This document shows, in pieces, positions 1 through 10,431 of a DNA stretch of 50,426 nt. The notes beneath the pieces are model-generated. The model did no database searches and was not told where the DNA came from. It saw only the letters and a list, made by a program, of their open reading frames with translations. The translations under genes and the position numbers were made by a program. Source of the stretch: an uncultured Clostridia bacterium (GTDB lineage Bacteria; Bacillota; Clostridia; Lachnospirales; CAG-274); assembly GCA_949948985.1 (NCBI GenBank), contig CATLIG010000015.1:1-50426 (forward strand), given 5' to 3'. The first letter of the stretch is position 1. Each line of letters starts with the position of its first letter.

Positions 1-651
1 ATAAATATCGAATATTTTAAAGAAAGTATTTTTAGAAGATTTAAAGAGTTATGCGGTTTTTTTGAAAGTTCTGATATTGATAAAGATAGAATTGACGAAG
101 CGGTTTTTTGTTTTGAAAAATTTTTTAATTGTTTTAAAGCAAAGTCTGTCTATTCTTTTTTTAATAAAGATATTTTTAGGAAAAATAAAATTTATATTGA
201 TAAAAATACTTGGATTGAATTTGAAAAATGCGGCGTTTGCGGTTTTGTTTTTTTCGCACTTTCTATTGACACTGATAATGACAAGATTAAATATTTTTTT
301 CAAGAAAGCTTTTTGAAAGAATTTTATTTTGATTTGACAGGGACAGCTATTATTGATACCGCAAGAAGTATTTTAAAACATAAATTATTAAAAGATAATT
401 TTAAAAACAATTTTTTTGTTTCAGAGGCTTTTGGGATTGGATTTTTTAGAATAACGAAAGAAGATATTTTACGTGTGTTTCAGTTTATTGATTATGATAA
501 GATAGGTCTTATTATTAATGAAAGGGGTATTATGAAACCTGACAAATCTTTTTTGGGATTTTTTGCTATTTCGGAAAAAGAAATTATTATAAGTAATGAT
601 TGCAGTAATTGTATAGGAAATAAAAGGGGATGTTTTCTGTGTAAAAAATAA
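1..651 (+). CDS. Vitamin B12-dependent methionine synthase activation-domain protein (5'-truncated)
   Basis: The reading frame is open from base 1 and ends at TAA 649-651, giving 216 C-terminal residues; the start lies left of the window. The order of features fits the MetH activation-domain family: a CGVCGF..FALSIDTD segment (like the family's cobalamin-protein core), a DLTGTAIIDTARSIL helix, a GFFRITKEDILRVFQFIDYDKIGL segment followed by a Lys-rich strand, and a Cys-rich tail DCSNC...GCFLCKK resembling the family's terminal C-X2-C...C-X2-C cluster. In Clostridia, free-standing versions of this domain are thought to support reductive reactivation of cobalamin-dependent methyltransferases. 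That role is inferred from the family. Sequence divergence is high and the upstream part is missing, so the assignment is moderate. Confidence 0.55.
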   Translation: MNIEYFKESIFRRFKELCGFFESSDIDKDRIDEAVFCFEKFFNCFKAKSVYSFFNKDIFRKNKIYIDKNTWIEFEKCGVCGFVFFALSIDTDNDKIKYFFQESFLKEFYFDLTGTAIIDTARSILKHKLLKDNFKNNFFVSEAFGIGFFRITKEDILRVFQFIDYDKIGLIINERGIMKPDKSFLGFFAISEKEIIISNDCSNCIGNKRGCFLCKK

Positions 652-667
652 ATTTGAGTTTTTAATG

Positions 668-736
668 TAAAATAATGAAATAATTTCTTGATGTATTCAG
701 GTCTTATTATATTCACGCTTTTATTATTTTGCTATA
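668..736. repeat. Degenerate family C inverted repeat upstream of hemL
   Basis: A TGTAAAATAATGAAATAAT arm faces a TTATTATTTTGCTATAG arm about 40 bases later, echoing the better-preserved GCGAAATAATAAAATAAT palindromes elsewhere in the window. It occupies most of the gap before hemL. Confidence 0.4.
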
Positions 737-767
737 GATAAATTATTTGAGAAAGGGGTTATTTACA

Positions 768-2069
768 ATGAGTTTATCCGACGAGTTATTTGAAAGAGGA
801 AAAAAAGTTATGCCGGGAGGGGTAAACAGTCCTGTCAGAGCTTATGGAAATGTTGGAAGAAATCCGTTGTTTATAAAAAAAGCGATCGGCTCTAAAATTT
901 ATGATGTTGACGACAATGAGTACATAGATTTTGTTAATTCGTGGGGACCATTAATTTTGGGTCATTGCAATAAAGATATTATTGATAAAGTAAAATTTTC
1001 AATGATTAAAGGTCTTAGCTTTGGCGCTCCTACGGAAAAAGAAGTCCTTATGGCGGAACTTATATGTGAAATTGTTCCTAATGTGGATATGGTAAGAATG
1101 GTAAACAGCGGAACGGAATCTGTTATGAGTGCGCTGCGTCTGGCAAGGGGATTTACGGGAAGAAACAAGATTGTTAAATTTGAAGGCTGCTATCACGGAC
1201 ACTGTGATTCTATGCTCGTAAAGGCAGGGTCGGGGGCATTGACAGTTGGAGAACCTGATTCGGACGGTATTTTAAAAGAGGCTGTATTAAACACTTTAGT
1301 CGCTCAGTACAATGACCTTGAAAGTGTGAAAAGGCTTTTTGAACAGAATAAAAATGAAATTGCCTGTATTATTGTTGAACCTGTTGCCGCAAATATGGGT
1401 GTTGTTTTGCCAGAAAAAGGATTTCTTGAGGGACTTAGAAAAATTTGTGATGAAAACGATGCTTTACTTATTTTTGATGAGGTTATTACAGGCTTTAGGC
1501 TGGCTTTGGGCGGAGCACAGGAATTTTTTGACGTTTCCGCGGATATTGTGACTTTTGGAAAAATTATTGGCGGAGGTTTTCCTGTGGGGGCTTATGGCGG
1601 AAGACGCGAAATTATGGAATGTGTTTCTCCGTTAGGAAATGTGTATCAAGCGGGAACTTTATCAGGAAATCCTATAGCTATGGCGGCAGGATATGAACAG
1701 CTGATGCTCTTGAAAAAGAACAAGGATATTTTATTAACTCTTAATATGAATTCTGATTATATAGCAGGTGAAATGAAAGGAATTATTGAAAAATATAACG
1801 CGGACGTTCAGATTAATCAAATAGGTTCTCTTATTTCAGTGTTTTTTACAAAAGAAAAAGTCAGTTCATATAAAACTGCTATTAAAAGTGATAAAGAAAC
1901 TTTTATAAAGTATTTTAATTCTATGCTTGAAAACGGTATTTATATTGCCCCGTCACAATTTGAGGCTATATTTATAAGTTTTGCTCACGAGGGCAGTGAT
2001 TTCAAGAAGTTTATACAGGCTTTTGATAATTCAATTTACAAAATAGTGGCTGAAACTAATGAAAAATAG
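768..2069 (+). CDS. hemL: Glutamate-1-semialdehyde 2,1-aminomutase
   Basis: Converts glutamate-1-semialdehyde to 5-aminolevulinate, the tetrapyrrole precursor, in the cytoplasm. The 433-aa length is normal for the family. Visible signatures are the N-terminal PGGVNSPVRA motif, the PLP-binding segment NSGTESVMSALRLARG (about residues 113-128), YHGHCDS, the LLIFDEVITGFR aspartate segment, and the Schiff-base lysine K265 in VTFGKIIGGGFPVGAYGG. ATG 768 is chosen over an in-frame TTG at 747 because GAAAGGGG at 751-758 sits at proper spacing before it. It is followed after 18 bases by the rsmF-like gene, so it is probably transcribed with it. The heme/siroheme/B12 genes that usually surround hemL are not seen downstream; the upstream neighbour is B12-related. 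Confidence 0.95.
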   Translation: MSLSDELFERGKKVMPGGVNSPVRAYGNVGRNPLFIKKAIGSKIYDVDDNEYIDFVNSWGPLILGHCNKDIIDKVKFSMIKGLSFGAPTEKEVLMAELICEIVPNVDMVRMVNSGTESVMSALRLARGFTGRNKIVKFEGCYHGHCDSMLVKAGSGALTVGEPDSDGILKEAVLNTLVAQYNDLESVKRLFEQNKNEIACIIVEPVAANMGVVLPEKGFLEGLRKICDENDALLIFDEVITGFRLALGGAQEFFDVSADIVTFGKIIGGGFPVGAYGGRREIMECVSPLGNVYQAGTLSGNPIAMAAGYEQLMLLKKNKDILLTLNMNSDYIAGEMKGIIEKYNADVQINQIGSLISVFFTKEKVSSYKTAIKSDKETFIKYFNSMLENGIYIAPSQFEAIFISFAHEGSDFKKFIQAFDNSIYKIVAETNEK

Positions 2070-2087
2070 TGAAAGGATTTTTTTAAA

Positions 2088-3446
2088 ATGAAGCTGCCGG
2101 AAAAGTATGAAATGAAAATGAAAAGTCTGCTTGGAGCGGAATTTGATGATTATTTAAAAAGTTTTAAAGAGAAAAGATATTATGGACTTAGAACGAATAC
2201 TCTTAAAATTAATGCTGATGAGCTTGAGAAAAAACTTGATTTCAAGCTTAAAAAAGTGGAATGGTGCAAAGAAGGTTTTTATTATTCAGATGAGGACAGA
2301 CCATCGAAACATCCTTATTATAACGCGGGGTTGTTTTATATACAGGAACCCAGCGCAATGTCTACGGGAGCTGTTATTGATATAAATCCCGGAGACAGGG
2401 TTTTAGATCTTTGCGCCGCGCCCGGAGGAAAAAGTACACAAGCAGGCGCAAAGCTTAAAAACGAAGGTATTCTTGTAAGTAATGATATAAGCGCTACAAG
2501 GTGCAGGGCTCTTCTTAGAAATATTGAGGCTGCGGGAATTTCAAACGCTGTTATTACTAATGAAACGCCTGAAAAACTCTCGGAAAGATTTGAGGGATTT
2601 TTTAATAAAATTATTGTTGACGCACCTTGTTCAGGAGAGGGAATGTTTAGAAAAGATAAGGATGCTGTCAGAAGCTGGGAAGAACACAAAACGGAAGTCT
2701 GTCAGAAACTTCAAAGGGATATTTTGCGAAATGCAGGGAAAATGCTTTGTCCCGGAGGAATAATAGCCTATTCAACTTGTACATTTGCTCCTGAAGAAGA
2801 CGAAGGTATGGTTAATGAGTTTCTTGATAAAAATGATGATTTTGAGATTTTAGAGGTTGATAAGAGTTATGGATTTGACAGAGGAAGAAGCGAATGGGTA
2901 AAAGGAGGAAGAAAAGAACTTGATTTATGTGGAAGATTATGGCCGCATAAAGTAAAAGGAGAAGGACATTTTCTTGCGTTGCTGAAAAAAAAAGGTGTGG
3001 AAAAAGAAAAAAAGACTATTTCCAAAATAACTCCTGTCAATGAAAAAAAACTTTCTGATTATTACGATTTTATGGATAAATATATGAACATAAAAATTAA
3101 CGATAATATTGAAATACATGGAAAGTCACTTATGAAAATACCTTGTGGTATTGACCTTAGAGGTATAAGGGTTATGAGAAGCGGTCTTTATATAGGAGAT
3201 ATTAAAACAAAAAGATTTGAGCCGTCACAAGGATTTGCTATGACTTTAAAAAAAGAGGATGTTAAATATAGTATTGATTTTTCTCTTGATGATGATAAGC
3301 TTATCAGATATCTTAAAGGTGAATCTTTTGATGTAAATTCTTATGATGGCTGGAATCTTGTTTGTGTGGATGGATTTCCTCTTGGTTGGGGAAAGGTACA
3401 AAACGGCAGGCTCAAAAATAAGTATTTGCCGGGCTGGAAAATTTGA
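2088..3446 (+). CDS. rsmF: RsmF-like rRNA (cytosine-C5)-methyltransferase
   Basis: SAM-dependent RNA m5C methyltransferase of the RsmB/NOL1/NOP2/Sun family, 452 aa. It has an N-terminal RNA-binding lobe, SAM motif I at about 104-118 (RVLDLCAAPGGKSTQ), motif IV DAPCSGEGMFRKD with C181, and motif VI YSTCTFAPEEDE with the catalytic cysteine C231. The C-terminal ~130 residues, after a Lys-rich linker, resemble the PUA-like tail of RsmF/YebU-type enzymes, ending in G-W-N-L-V and G-W-G-K motifs. The substrate is probably 16S rRNA, but sub-family specificity (RsmF versus another m5C site) cannot be fixed by eye. A GAAAGGA ribosome binding site precedes ATG 2088. It lies 18 bases after hemL and 12 bases before the ygiQ-like gene. 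Confidence 0.88.
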   Translation: MKLPEKYEMKMKSLLGAEFDDYLKSFKEKRYYGLRTNTLKINADELEKKLDFKLKKVEWCKEGFYYSDEDRPSKHPYYNAGLFYIQEPSAMSTGAVIDINPGDRVLDLCAAPGGKSTQAGAKLKNEGILVSNDISATRCRALLRNIEAAGISNAVITNETPEKLSERFEGFFNKIIVDAPCSGEGMFRKDKDAVRSWEEHKTEVCQKLQRDILRNAGKMLCPGGIIAYSTCTFAPEEDEGMVNEFLDKNDDFEILEVDKSYGFDRGRSEWVKGGRKELDLCGRLWPHKVKGEGHFLALLKKKGVEKEKKTISKITPVNEKKLSDYYDFMDKYMNIKINDNIEIHGKSLMKIPCGIDLRGIRVMRSGLYIGDIKTKRFEPSQGFAMTLKKEDVKYSIDFSLDDDKLIRYLKGESFDVNSYDGWNLVCVDGFPLGWGKVQNGRLKNKYLPGWKI

Positions 3447-3458
3447 AAGGATGTTTTT

Positions 3459-5339
3459 ATGGATTTTTTGCCGATTAGTAAAGAGGATATGAAAAAAAGA
3501 GGCTGGAAAGAGCTTGATTTTATTCTTGTTACAGGAGATGCTTATGTAGACCATCCGTCTTTTGGAGCGGCGATTATAGCCAGACTTTTGGAAAGTCATG
3601 GTTTTAAGGTGGGAATAATTCCTCAGCCGAATTGGAGAGATAAAGAAAGTTTTAATATATTTGGAAAACCGCGTTTGTCTTTCCTTGTTACAGGCGGAAA
3701 TATTGATTCTATGGTTAATCATTACAGCGTCGCTAAAAAAAGACGGCAGAAAGACCTTTATTCTCCTGGAGGCATTATGGGTCTAAGACCTGACAGGGCA
3801 ACTATTGTATATTGTCAGAAAATTAAAGAACTATATAAAGATGTTCCCATTATGATAGGCGGACTTGAGGCAAGTCTTAGAAGACTATCACATTATGATT
3901 ATTGGGATAATTCAGTAAGAAGGTCTATTCTTTTGGATTCGCAGGCCGATATTCTTATGTATGGAATGGGAGAGCATCAGATTATTGAGCTTGCGGAAAG
4001 TCTTGACAGCGGAATACCTGTTAATGAGATAACTTATGTAAGAGGTACGGTTTATAAAACAAAAAATATTAATCATATATATGATGATTATATTTTACTG
4101 CCTGAGTACAGAAAATCAAAAACTGATAAAATAACTTATGCTGAAAGTTTTCTTATTCAATATCAAAATACTGACGCTGTTACGGCAAAAATACTAATAG
4201 AGCCTTATGGCAGTGAGTATGTTGTTCAGAATAAACCATCTTTACCGCTTTCGGAGTCTGAATTTGATAATTCTTACGCTTTGCCTTATATGAGGACATA
4301 TCATCCGGTTTATGAAAAAGACGGCGGTATTCCTGCTATTGAAGAGGTTAAATTCAGTATTATATCAAACAGGGGGTGTTTTGGAAACTGTAATTTTTGC
4401 GCTTTGGCATTTCATCAGGGCAGGGTTGTTCAGGCAAGAAGTCACAGCTCTATTATAAACGAGGCTAACAAAATTGTATGGGAACCTGATTTTAAGGGGT
4501 ATATTCACGATGTTGGAGGTCCTACGGCAAATTTTAGATTTCCTGCCTGCGACAAACAGCTCACAAAAGGAGCTTGCAAAGAAAAGCAATGTCTTTTTCC
4601 TGCCGCTTGCAAAAATTTAAAAGTAGACCATAAAGATTATCTTAATTTATTAAGAAAAATAAGAGAAGTTCCAAAAGTAAAAAAAGTATTTGTGCGTTCT
4701 GGGATAAGGTATGATTATCTTATTTATGACAAAGATGATGAGTTTTTTAAGGAACTTTGCGAATATCATATAAGTGGTCAGCTTAAAGTCGCTCCTGAAC
4801 ATATTTCTCCAAGAGTTCTGGATAAAATGGGAAAGCCGGGAAGAGATGTTTATGAAAAATTTGTTAAAAAATATTATGAAATTAACGGAAAAATCGGGAA
4901 AGAACAATATCTTGTGCCTTATTTAATGAGTAGTCACCCGGGATGTGATTTAAAAGCCGCTATAGAGCTTGCAGAATATCTTAGAGATTTAGGATATATG
5001 CCAGAACAAGTGCAGGACTTTTATCCTACTCCTGGAACGCTTTCTACTTGTATGTATCATACAGAAGTGGACCCAAGAACTATGAAAAAGGTTTATGTTC
5101 CGAAATCACCCCACGAAAAGGCTATGCAAAGAGCTTTGATACAATATAGACTTCCGAAAAATTATAACCTTGTTTATGAGGCTCTTAAAAAAGCGGGCAG
5201 AGGCGACCTTATTGGCTTTGACAGGCATTGTCTTATAAGACCTAAAAAAGGCGAAAATTTTTATCCCAAAAAAGACAAAGCTGAAAAAATGACTAAAAAG
5301 AAAAGAACTATAAGAAACGTACACTCAAAAAAAAATTAA
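3459..5339 (+). CDS. YgiQ family radical SAM protein
   Basis: 626-aa member of the YgiQ/UPF0313 family, whose biochemical reaction is unknown. The N-terminus ([16 protein letters not shown], then [14 protein letters not shown]) is the typical YgiQ start, with a cobalamin-binding-like Rossmann region (TGDAY..., [20 protein letters not shown]). The radical SAM cluster is C307-X3-C311-X2-C314 in [20 protein letters not shown]. Downstream [37 protein letters not shown] and a basic C-terminal tail ([14 protein letters not shown]) also match the family. The start has GAAAGGATG upstream. It is the third gene of the hemL - rsmF - ygiQ run and is followed by 174 bases of non-coding DNA. Confidence 0.93.
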   Translation: MDFLPISKEDMKKRGWKELDFILVTGDAYVDHPSFGAAIIARLLESHGFKVGIIPQPNWRDKESFNIFGKPRLSFLVTGGNIDSMVNHYSVAKKRRQKDLYSPGGIMGLRPDRATIVYCQKIKELYKDVPIMIGGLEASLRRLSHYDYWDNSVRRSILLDSQADILMYGMGEHQIIELAESLDSGIPVNEITYVRGTVYKTKNINHIYDDYILLPEYRKSKTDKITYAESFLIQYQNTDAVTAKILIEPYGSEYVVQNKPSLPLSESEFDNSYALPYMRTYHPVYEKDGGIPAIEEVKFSIISNRGCFGNCNFCALAFHQGRVVQARSHSSIINEANKIVWEPDFKGYIHDVGGPTANFRFPACDKQLTKGACKEKQCLFPAACKNLKVDHKDYLNLLRKIREVPKVKKVFVRSGIRYDYLIYDKDDEFFKELCEYHISGQLKVAPEHISPRVLDKMGKPGRDVYEKFVKKYYEINGKIGKEQYLVPYLMSSHPGCDLKAAIELAEYLRDLGYMPEQVQDFYPTPGTLSTCMYHTEVDPRTMKKVYVPKSPHEKAMQRALIQYRLPKNYNLVYEALKKAGRGDLIGFDRHCLIRPKKGENFYPKKDKAEKMTKKKRTIRNVHSKKN

Positions 5340-5437
5340 CAGAGCGGCGGAATATTAAAACTATGAAAACAGCAGTAAAATTTAGATTTATCAGTAATTT
5401 AAAAATTTGATTTTCCGTGAATTTCATTATACGATTC

Positions 5438-5466
5438 TTGACCGAATATTGTTTTTATGATATTAT
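5438..5466 (+). promoter_or_regulatory. Sigma-A-type promoter of the large pectate lyase gene
   Basis: TTGACC (5438-5443) and TATTAT (5461-5466) are separated by 17 bases, followed by an AT-rich leader of about 40 bases to the GGAGG ribosome binding site at 5501-5505. Confidence 0.6.
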
Positions 5467-5513
5467 AAAAATAAATTAAATTTATATTAAAATTTATTAA
5501 GGAGGTAATGTTA

Positions 5514-8500
5514 ATGCTTAGAAAAATTGCGGCTTTTTTTATTTCGGCATCTATGGTATTAAGCAGTTTTACTATTAATTCTGTTTTTGCTGCTGATGAA
5601 GAAACCACTCCTGTCGTAAATAACGAAAATATTGGAAAAATCGCTGCGTTTCCAGGGGCTGAGGGTGGTGGAATGTACGCTACAGGGGCAAGAGAAGCTA
5701 TTGCAAACGGCGATGAAATGGAAGTTTATCATGTTACAAGTCTTAAAGATTCGGGAGCAGGAACTTTCAGAGATGCTGTATCAAAGGGAAACAGAATAGT
5801 TGTTTTTGATGTTTCAGGTATAATAGATCTTGAAACAAATATAACTATCGGAGGCGGAAACAAAAATAATGTTACCATTCTCGGTCAGACCGCACCCGGT
5901 GACGGAATTTGTTTCAGAGGAAACAATATAAAGGTATCAGGTGAAAATATTATTATGAGATATCTTCGTTTCCGTGTAGGCGATAAACTTGCAAATGGAA
6001 GCAATACAAGAACTCAGGACGGACTTGAAGTAGTTGACGATACCACAAACGTAATTATTGACCATTGCAGCGTGACATGGGGAACAGATGAGAATTTAAC
6101 AGCATATGCTGTTAAAGATGTTACAATTCAGAATTGTATTATCGCTGAGGCTTTAAATCAATCCATTCATTCTAAAGGAGAACATAGCTATGCCGCTATA
6201 TGGGGAGGTGTAAACCTTAGTGTTCATCACAACATTATTGCTACGCACAGAAGCCGTAACCCTAAAATAGGTACTTCTGAAACTACAGCCATGACGGCAG
6301 GATATGAGGACAAAGACACAGTTGTGGATATAAGAAACAATATTATTTACAACTGGGGAGATAAGGCGGGATATGGCTCGGAAAACAGAGCTAAAACAAA
6401 TATTGTCAATAATGTGTATAAACCTGGACCCGCTACCCCTGAAAATAAAAGAGCAAGAATTTTTGAATTCAGCGTAGGGAAAAAGCACGGTTCAGTTCAG
6501 TCGGGAAGCGTTTACGCTGAGGGAAACTTTATAGACGATGATATGGATACGCCTTTGGCAAAATCAAACGCTGCCGCTGTAAATGCTGATAATTTTCAGC
6601 CTGATTTAAAAACGGGGGTTTACCCTGACGTTGAAAGTGCGGCAAACGGAGATTGGGAAAGACTTACAGAGCCTGCTGGTACAAAAGAGGGGTATCTCGC
6701 AAATTATCCTGTTACTACAACAGACGCAAATACAGCATACGATTATGTCTTAGAAAACGCAGGGGCAAGACTTCCTAAATTTGACCTTGTAGACCAAAGA
6801 ATTGTCAATAATGTCAAAGACAGAACGGCGCCTAATGGTTCTAAAGGAAGCATAGGTCTTGTGGATTCTCCTATTGACGGTATGCCGGCGGATAAAGCAG
6901 GGTATGACGATAGAGGATATCCTGTATTCTCAAATGAAACGAGAGAAAATACTTTTGACAGTGACAATGATGGTATTGCGGATGTATGGGAAGACAAAAT
7001 GGGACTTGACAAAACAAACCCTAACGATTCTTTAAATATAGGTCCCGGCGGATATACATGGCTTGAGGTTTATGCCGAAAGTATTGGAGAAAAGGAAAGC
7101 AATGGAGAAATAACAATTAATTCAGTAACATATAATGAAAGTAAAAAAGCTTATGATGTGGATTATACATATTCAAGCGCACAGGGAAAGACCGGTAAAG
7201 CGATTGAGTACTACAGTAATGGGACTATGATTAAAAATGTTGATTTAAGTGGAGGTTCTTTGCCTGCTGATTATAATGTTATAAATCTCCCTGCCGGAGA
7301 AAATTATGTTACTGTGAAATTGATTAATTCAGATGATACATACATTTTAAGCAAGGCGATTGTCGTTTATACCAACGGGGCAGATTACAGTGGTGATTTT
7401 TCGGCTGTAAATAATGTTTATGAGGAAAACGGAAAAATTTATATGCATTCGTCAAATGGCAATATGTCAAGTCTTGGTAAAAATGATTTGACAGATAATT
7501 TTATTTTTGTCGCGAATATTGATAAAATATCGAATCTTTCAAATGATGTGCAGACAGGTGTTTCGATTATATCAGAAAGCGGTGAATATGTAAATATTTA
7601 TAAAACATATGAAAGCGGTAAAATGGTTTTAAAAATCGGTAAAAATGATAGCAATGATGAAACTGTAAGCGGTATAGATGCGTATAAAGCGAATATGATT
7701 AAGGTGTCTAGATTAGGAGACGATATTATAATAGAGGCAGGAGAAAGTGCCGCTTTTCTTAAACAGGTAGCAAAGGTTTCTTATGCAAATGATTTAAAAA
7801 GTGGGAAGATTAATGTATCGGCATATGTAGCAACAGCACCTGATACAAAAGAAACTATATCCGCATTTGATAGTATAAGATTTGTAGAAGCCGGACAAAT
7901 AACACATCCAACGGCAAAAATAATAAATATAAAAAATAATCAGACACTTGAGCTGTCTACAAATGTTGATATTGAGGTTACTCCCGATAGCAAAGCGGAG
8001 ATAAATGATATTACGGTATTTTTGGGAGAAACAGCTGTAGGAACATTAAAAACGCCAATATCCCAAAAAGGTATGGTTTCTGTTCCAATTAAATTTTCAG
8101 GTGCGGCAAAAGGAAGTCTAAGAGTAGTATGTTTTGATAAAAATATTGGAAAAGCTGAAGATACTGTAAACGTTGTTGTTTCTGACAATATCGCTCCATG
8201 GAGTCTTGAAACTATTGGAAAAGCTGAGGGTGGAGAACCTGCTTACGTTAGCTATACAAGATTTTATGGTGGAAAAAATGATTTTACTTACAAAATTTAT
8301 TCTCCTGAAGGAGGAAATATAAGTGGAAATACCGATAAATATGGTTATGTGTATCAAAAATTTAACAATGATATGAGAATGTATTATCGAAGCAGAATCC
8401 AAAGCAGTAAAAATTTTGGTATTATGCTGAAAGATAATCTTGATGCTGACGGTATTTCATATTTCTTTGGATGCGAACCTGACGGCGATGGGTATAAATA

Positions 8501-10271
8501 TGTTTTAAAGGCAAGAACAGAGGTAGGCGGAGACTATACAACAATAAGTACGGCAGATTTATCCGGTCCAAACAATTATATAATTGCCGAAAAAGACGGA
8601 AATAATTTTAGAATTTACAAAACAGAAAACGGAGATACAGTTTATAAAACAAAAGAACTTTTAGCTGAAACGGAAATTCCTTTTGGCGATGAGTATCTTA
8701 TGGGATTTGCAGCTACAGAAGGAGCGCCTGATGCAGGGTGGCTGACCCTTGAAAGTATTGAGAGAGGAAATTCACTGTCATATCAATGGAATATGGATTA
8801 TGGTATGGATTGGTACTGGCAATCTCAGGAAACTGCTATTTTGACTCCTGAATGGACAACTGATGAAGTTGGTGGAAAAGGTACAGGTAAAATGGTTATC
8901 TCTACTGATGATAAATATGAGGAAAGATTTGTAATACGTGAATATACAATCAGTGAGGGAACTATTGAAAGTGGCTTTGACGTTTTTATTACCGGTGAAA
9001 AAGCGGGTATTGATTTTTATTTGCAGACGGAATCAGGTTCCGCTTATAAAGTTGGGTTTAACAGTGGAGGAGCAATTAATATATATGACACTATTTCTGA
9101 TAGTACATATAATGCCTTAAATTGGTATTCAGTTAAAATGATTACCAAAATAGGTGAGAATACAGCGGATATTTCTGTTTTTGATGCGGAAGGAAATGTT
9201 GTATCAGAGCAGAAAGGTGTTCAGGCAGTTAACTTTACTGATGTAACCAATGAAGAAAAGAAAAAGACACCTATTAATCAAGGATTCTTTATTAAGCCGT
9301 TGGAAGAAGAAGAAGGTTCAAGTGGAGTTTATTATATTGATAATATGTATGTTGCATTAAGAGATTCTAAAGGTATTCTTGAAAAAGCTGTTTTGGCAGC
9401 TAAAGAACTTAAAGCAAGCGAGTATACTGAAGAATCGTGGAGTATTTTCTCAAAAGCACTTACAGAGGCAGAAACCGTACTTAAAAATGAAAACGCTTCT
9501 CCAAATGATATTATGACAGCTTATAATAATCTTACAGACGCTATAGCGTCACTTGAGGAATTAATAGGTGTGACACCAGGAGAACCTGTTATATGGAAAT
9601 TCTCGGAGGCGCCTTTTGATACCCTTACGTCTGTGACGGCAAATTCGAAATTTTTTGATAATATGCTTGTGTTTGAGGGTAGTTCGCCTATTAACGACAG
9701 TAAGAAATCTTGTGATAACATAACATTTACGAGAGAAGTAAGAATTAATACAAGCCATGTAAAAATAAATGTCCCTAATAGATGTGACATAGTCGTATAT
9801 GCAAGCGGCACAAATAAAAATGCAAGAAATATTGTTATATCCGATGGAACAAATGAAAAGAAGTATTCTGTTAACGGTGACGTTATCGCTGCCGAATATA
9901 GCTATGAGGGAAGCGGTGCGGGAATTATAGATATTTATGGTACGGATAATCTTAAATTATACGGAATTAAATATACTCCTTATGTAGTTATTGATAGAAG
10001 AAAAACAGGAATTAAAGAATATGACAAAGCTACTGGTATAGCTAAAATCCGTAAAGCGGACGATGGCATTACAAACGCTGTTATGGGTATGATTGTAACA
10101 GATGGCAATGGCAGAGTTGTTGAGTTTAAAAAAGAAAATGTTCAATTTACAGGCGATGCTGAACAGGCTGTTAATATCGGAAAACCTTCAGCGGAAGGAA
10201 ATGTTAAAATATTCCTTTGGGAAAGCACTGAAACTATGAAGCCTATAGGAAAAGCTTTTAAAGCTCAATAA
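5514..10271 (+). CDS. Large secreted pectate lyase-like multidomain protein (1585 aa)
   Basis: Predicted exported pectin-degrading enzyme. GGAGG at 5501-5505 lies 8 bases before ATG 5514 (an ATG at 5508 is too close). Residues 1-26 form a signal peptide ending SVFA-A. About residues 38-450 match right-handed parallel beta-helix pectate lyases of the PL1 type: AFPGAEGGGMYATGAR, VYHVTSLKDSGAGTFRDA, TILGQTAPGDGI, IIMRYLRFRVGD, IDHCSVTWGTDE and HRSRNPKIGT (the RNP-type conserved arginine). A calcium-binding SDNDGIADVWEDKMG loop lies near residue 481. Then come roughly 800 residues of probable beta-sandwich/laminin-G-like modules, a FIVAR-like three-helix segment near 1290-1345, another beta module, and a C-terminal IFLWESTETMKPIG module shared with the second lyase at 18232-21300. 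No LPXTG or dockerin pair was seen. Catalytic activity is inferred from family. Confidence 0.82.
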   Translation: MLRKIAAFFISASMVLSSFTINSVFAADEETTPVVNNENIGKIAAFPGAEGGGMYATGAREAIANGDEMEVYHVTSLKDSGAGTFRDAVSKGNRIVVFDVSGIIDLETNITIGGGNKNNVTILGQTAPGDGICFRGNNIKVSGENIIMRYLRFRVGDKLANGSNTRTQDGLEVVDDTTNVIIDHCSVTWGTDENLTAYAVKDVTIQNCIIAEALNQSIHSKGEHSYAAIWGGVNLSVHHNIIATHRSRNPKIGTSETTAMTAGYEDKDTVVDIRNNIIYNWGDKAGYGSENRAKTNIVNNVYKPGPATPENKRARIFEFSVGKKHGSVQSGSVYAEGNFIDDDMDTPLAKSNAAAVNADNFQPDLKTGVYPDVESAANGDWERLTEPAGTKEGYLANYPVTTTDANTAYDYVLENAGARLPKFDLVDQRIVNNVKDRTAPNGSKGSIGLVDSPIDGMPADKAGYDDRGYPVFSNETRENTFDSDNDGIADVWEDKMGLDKTNPNDSLNIGPGGYTWLEVYAESIGEKESNGEITINSVTYNESKKAYDVDYTYSSAQGKTGKAIEYYSNGTMIKNVDLSGGSLPADYNVINLPAGENYVTVKLINSDDTYILSKAIVVYTNGADYSGDFSAVNNVYEENGKIYMHSSNGNMSSLGKNDLTDNFIFVANIDKISNLSNDVQTGVSIISESGEYVNIYKTYESGKMVLKIGKNDSNDETVSGIDAYKANMIKVSRLGDDIIIEAGESAAFLKQVAKVSYANDLKSGKINVSAYVATAPDTKETISAFDSIRFVEAGQITHPTAKIINIKNNQTLELSTNVDIEVTPDSKAEINDITVFLGETAVGTLKTPISQKGMVSVPIKFSGAAKGSLRVVCFDKNIGKAEDTVNVVVSDNIAPWSLETIGKAEGGEPAYVSYTRFYGGKNDFTYKIYSPEGGNISGNTDKYGYVYQKFNNDMRMYYRSRIQSSKNFGIMLKDNLDADGISYFFGCEPDGDGYKYVLKARTEVGGDYTTISTADLSGPNNYIIAEKDGNNFRIYKTENGDTVYKTKELLAETEIPFGDEYLMGFAATEGAPDAGWLTLESIERGNSLSYQWNMDYGMDWYWQSQETAILTPEWTTDEVGGKGTGKMVISTDDKYEERFVIREYTISEGTIESGFDVFITGEKAGIDFYLQTESGSAYKVGFNSGGAINIYDTISDSTYNALNWYSVKMITKIGENTADISVFDAEGNVVSEQKGVQAVNFTDVTNEEKKKTPINQGFFIKPLEEEEGSSGVYYIDNMYVALRDSKGILEKAVLAAKELKASEYTEESWSIFSKALTEAETVLKNENASPNDIMTAYNNLTDAIASLEELIGVTPGEPVIWKFSEAPFDTLTSVTANSKFFDNMLVFEGSSPINDSKKSCDNITFTREVRINTSHVKINVPNRCDIVVYASGTNKNARNIVISDGTNEKKYSVNGDVIAAEYSYEGSGAGIIDIYGTDNLKLYGIKYTPYVVIDRRKTGIKEYDKATGIAKIRKADDGITNAVMGMIVTDGNGRVVEFKKENVQFTGDAEQAVNIGKPSAEGNVKIFLWESTETMKPIGKAFKAQ

Positions 10272-10293
10272 TATTATGTTTAAGGAAAGTTAT

Positions 10294-10370
10294 TATAGTC
10301 ATCAATTTGAAAATGAGCAAAAGGATTTTCCGTCGCTGAACTTGTTTATTTTTCAAGTTGATTGACTATA
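10294..10370. repeat. Family A inverted-repeat element (77 bp)
   Basis: Ends are TATAGTCATCAATTTGAAAA and TTTTCAAGTTGATTGACTATA (imperfect inverted repeats). The interior has GAGCAAAAGGATTTTCCGTCGCTGAACTTGTT-like text also found in the copy at 45527-45685. No coding capacity. It lies between the lyase stop codon and its terminator. Confidence 0.75.
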
Positions 10371-10390
10371 AATCAGAAATTTTCTTAAAA

Positions 10391-10424
10391 CACTCCTTGT
10401 TATTTTATGGCAGGGAGTGTTTTT
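10391..10424 (+). terminator. Intrinsic terminator after the large pectate lyase gene
   Basis: AACACTCCTTG and CAGGGAGTGTT form a stem closed around a TTATTTTATGG loop and followed by TTTT. Confidence 0.7.
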
Positions 10425-10431
10425 AAAATTC

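Noticed and set aside
62-316. Small overlapping reading frames at the left edge on both strands
   Set aside because: They lie inside the long frame open from base 1 and are extremely Phe/Ile/Lys-rich, as expected from AT-rich shadow frames, with no ribosome binding sites.
747-767. Extended N-terminus of HemL from TTG 747
   Set aside because: The extension overlaps the GAAAGGGG ribosome binding site that is well spaced for ATG 768.
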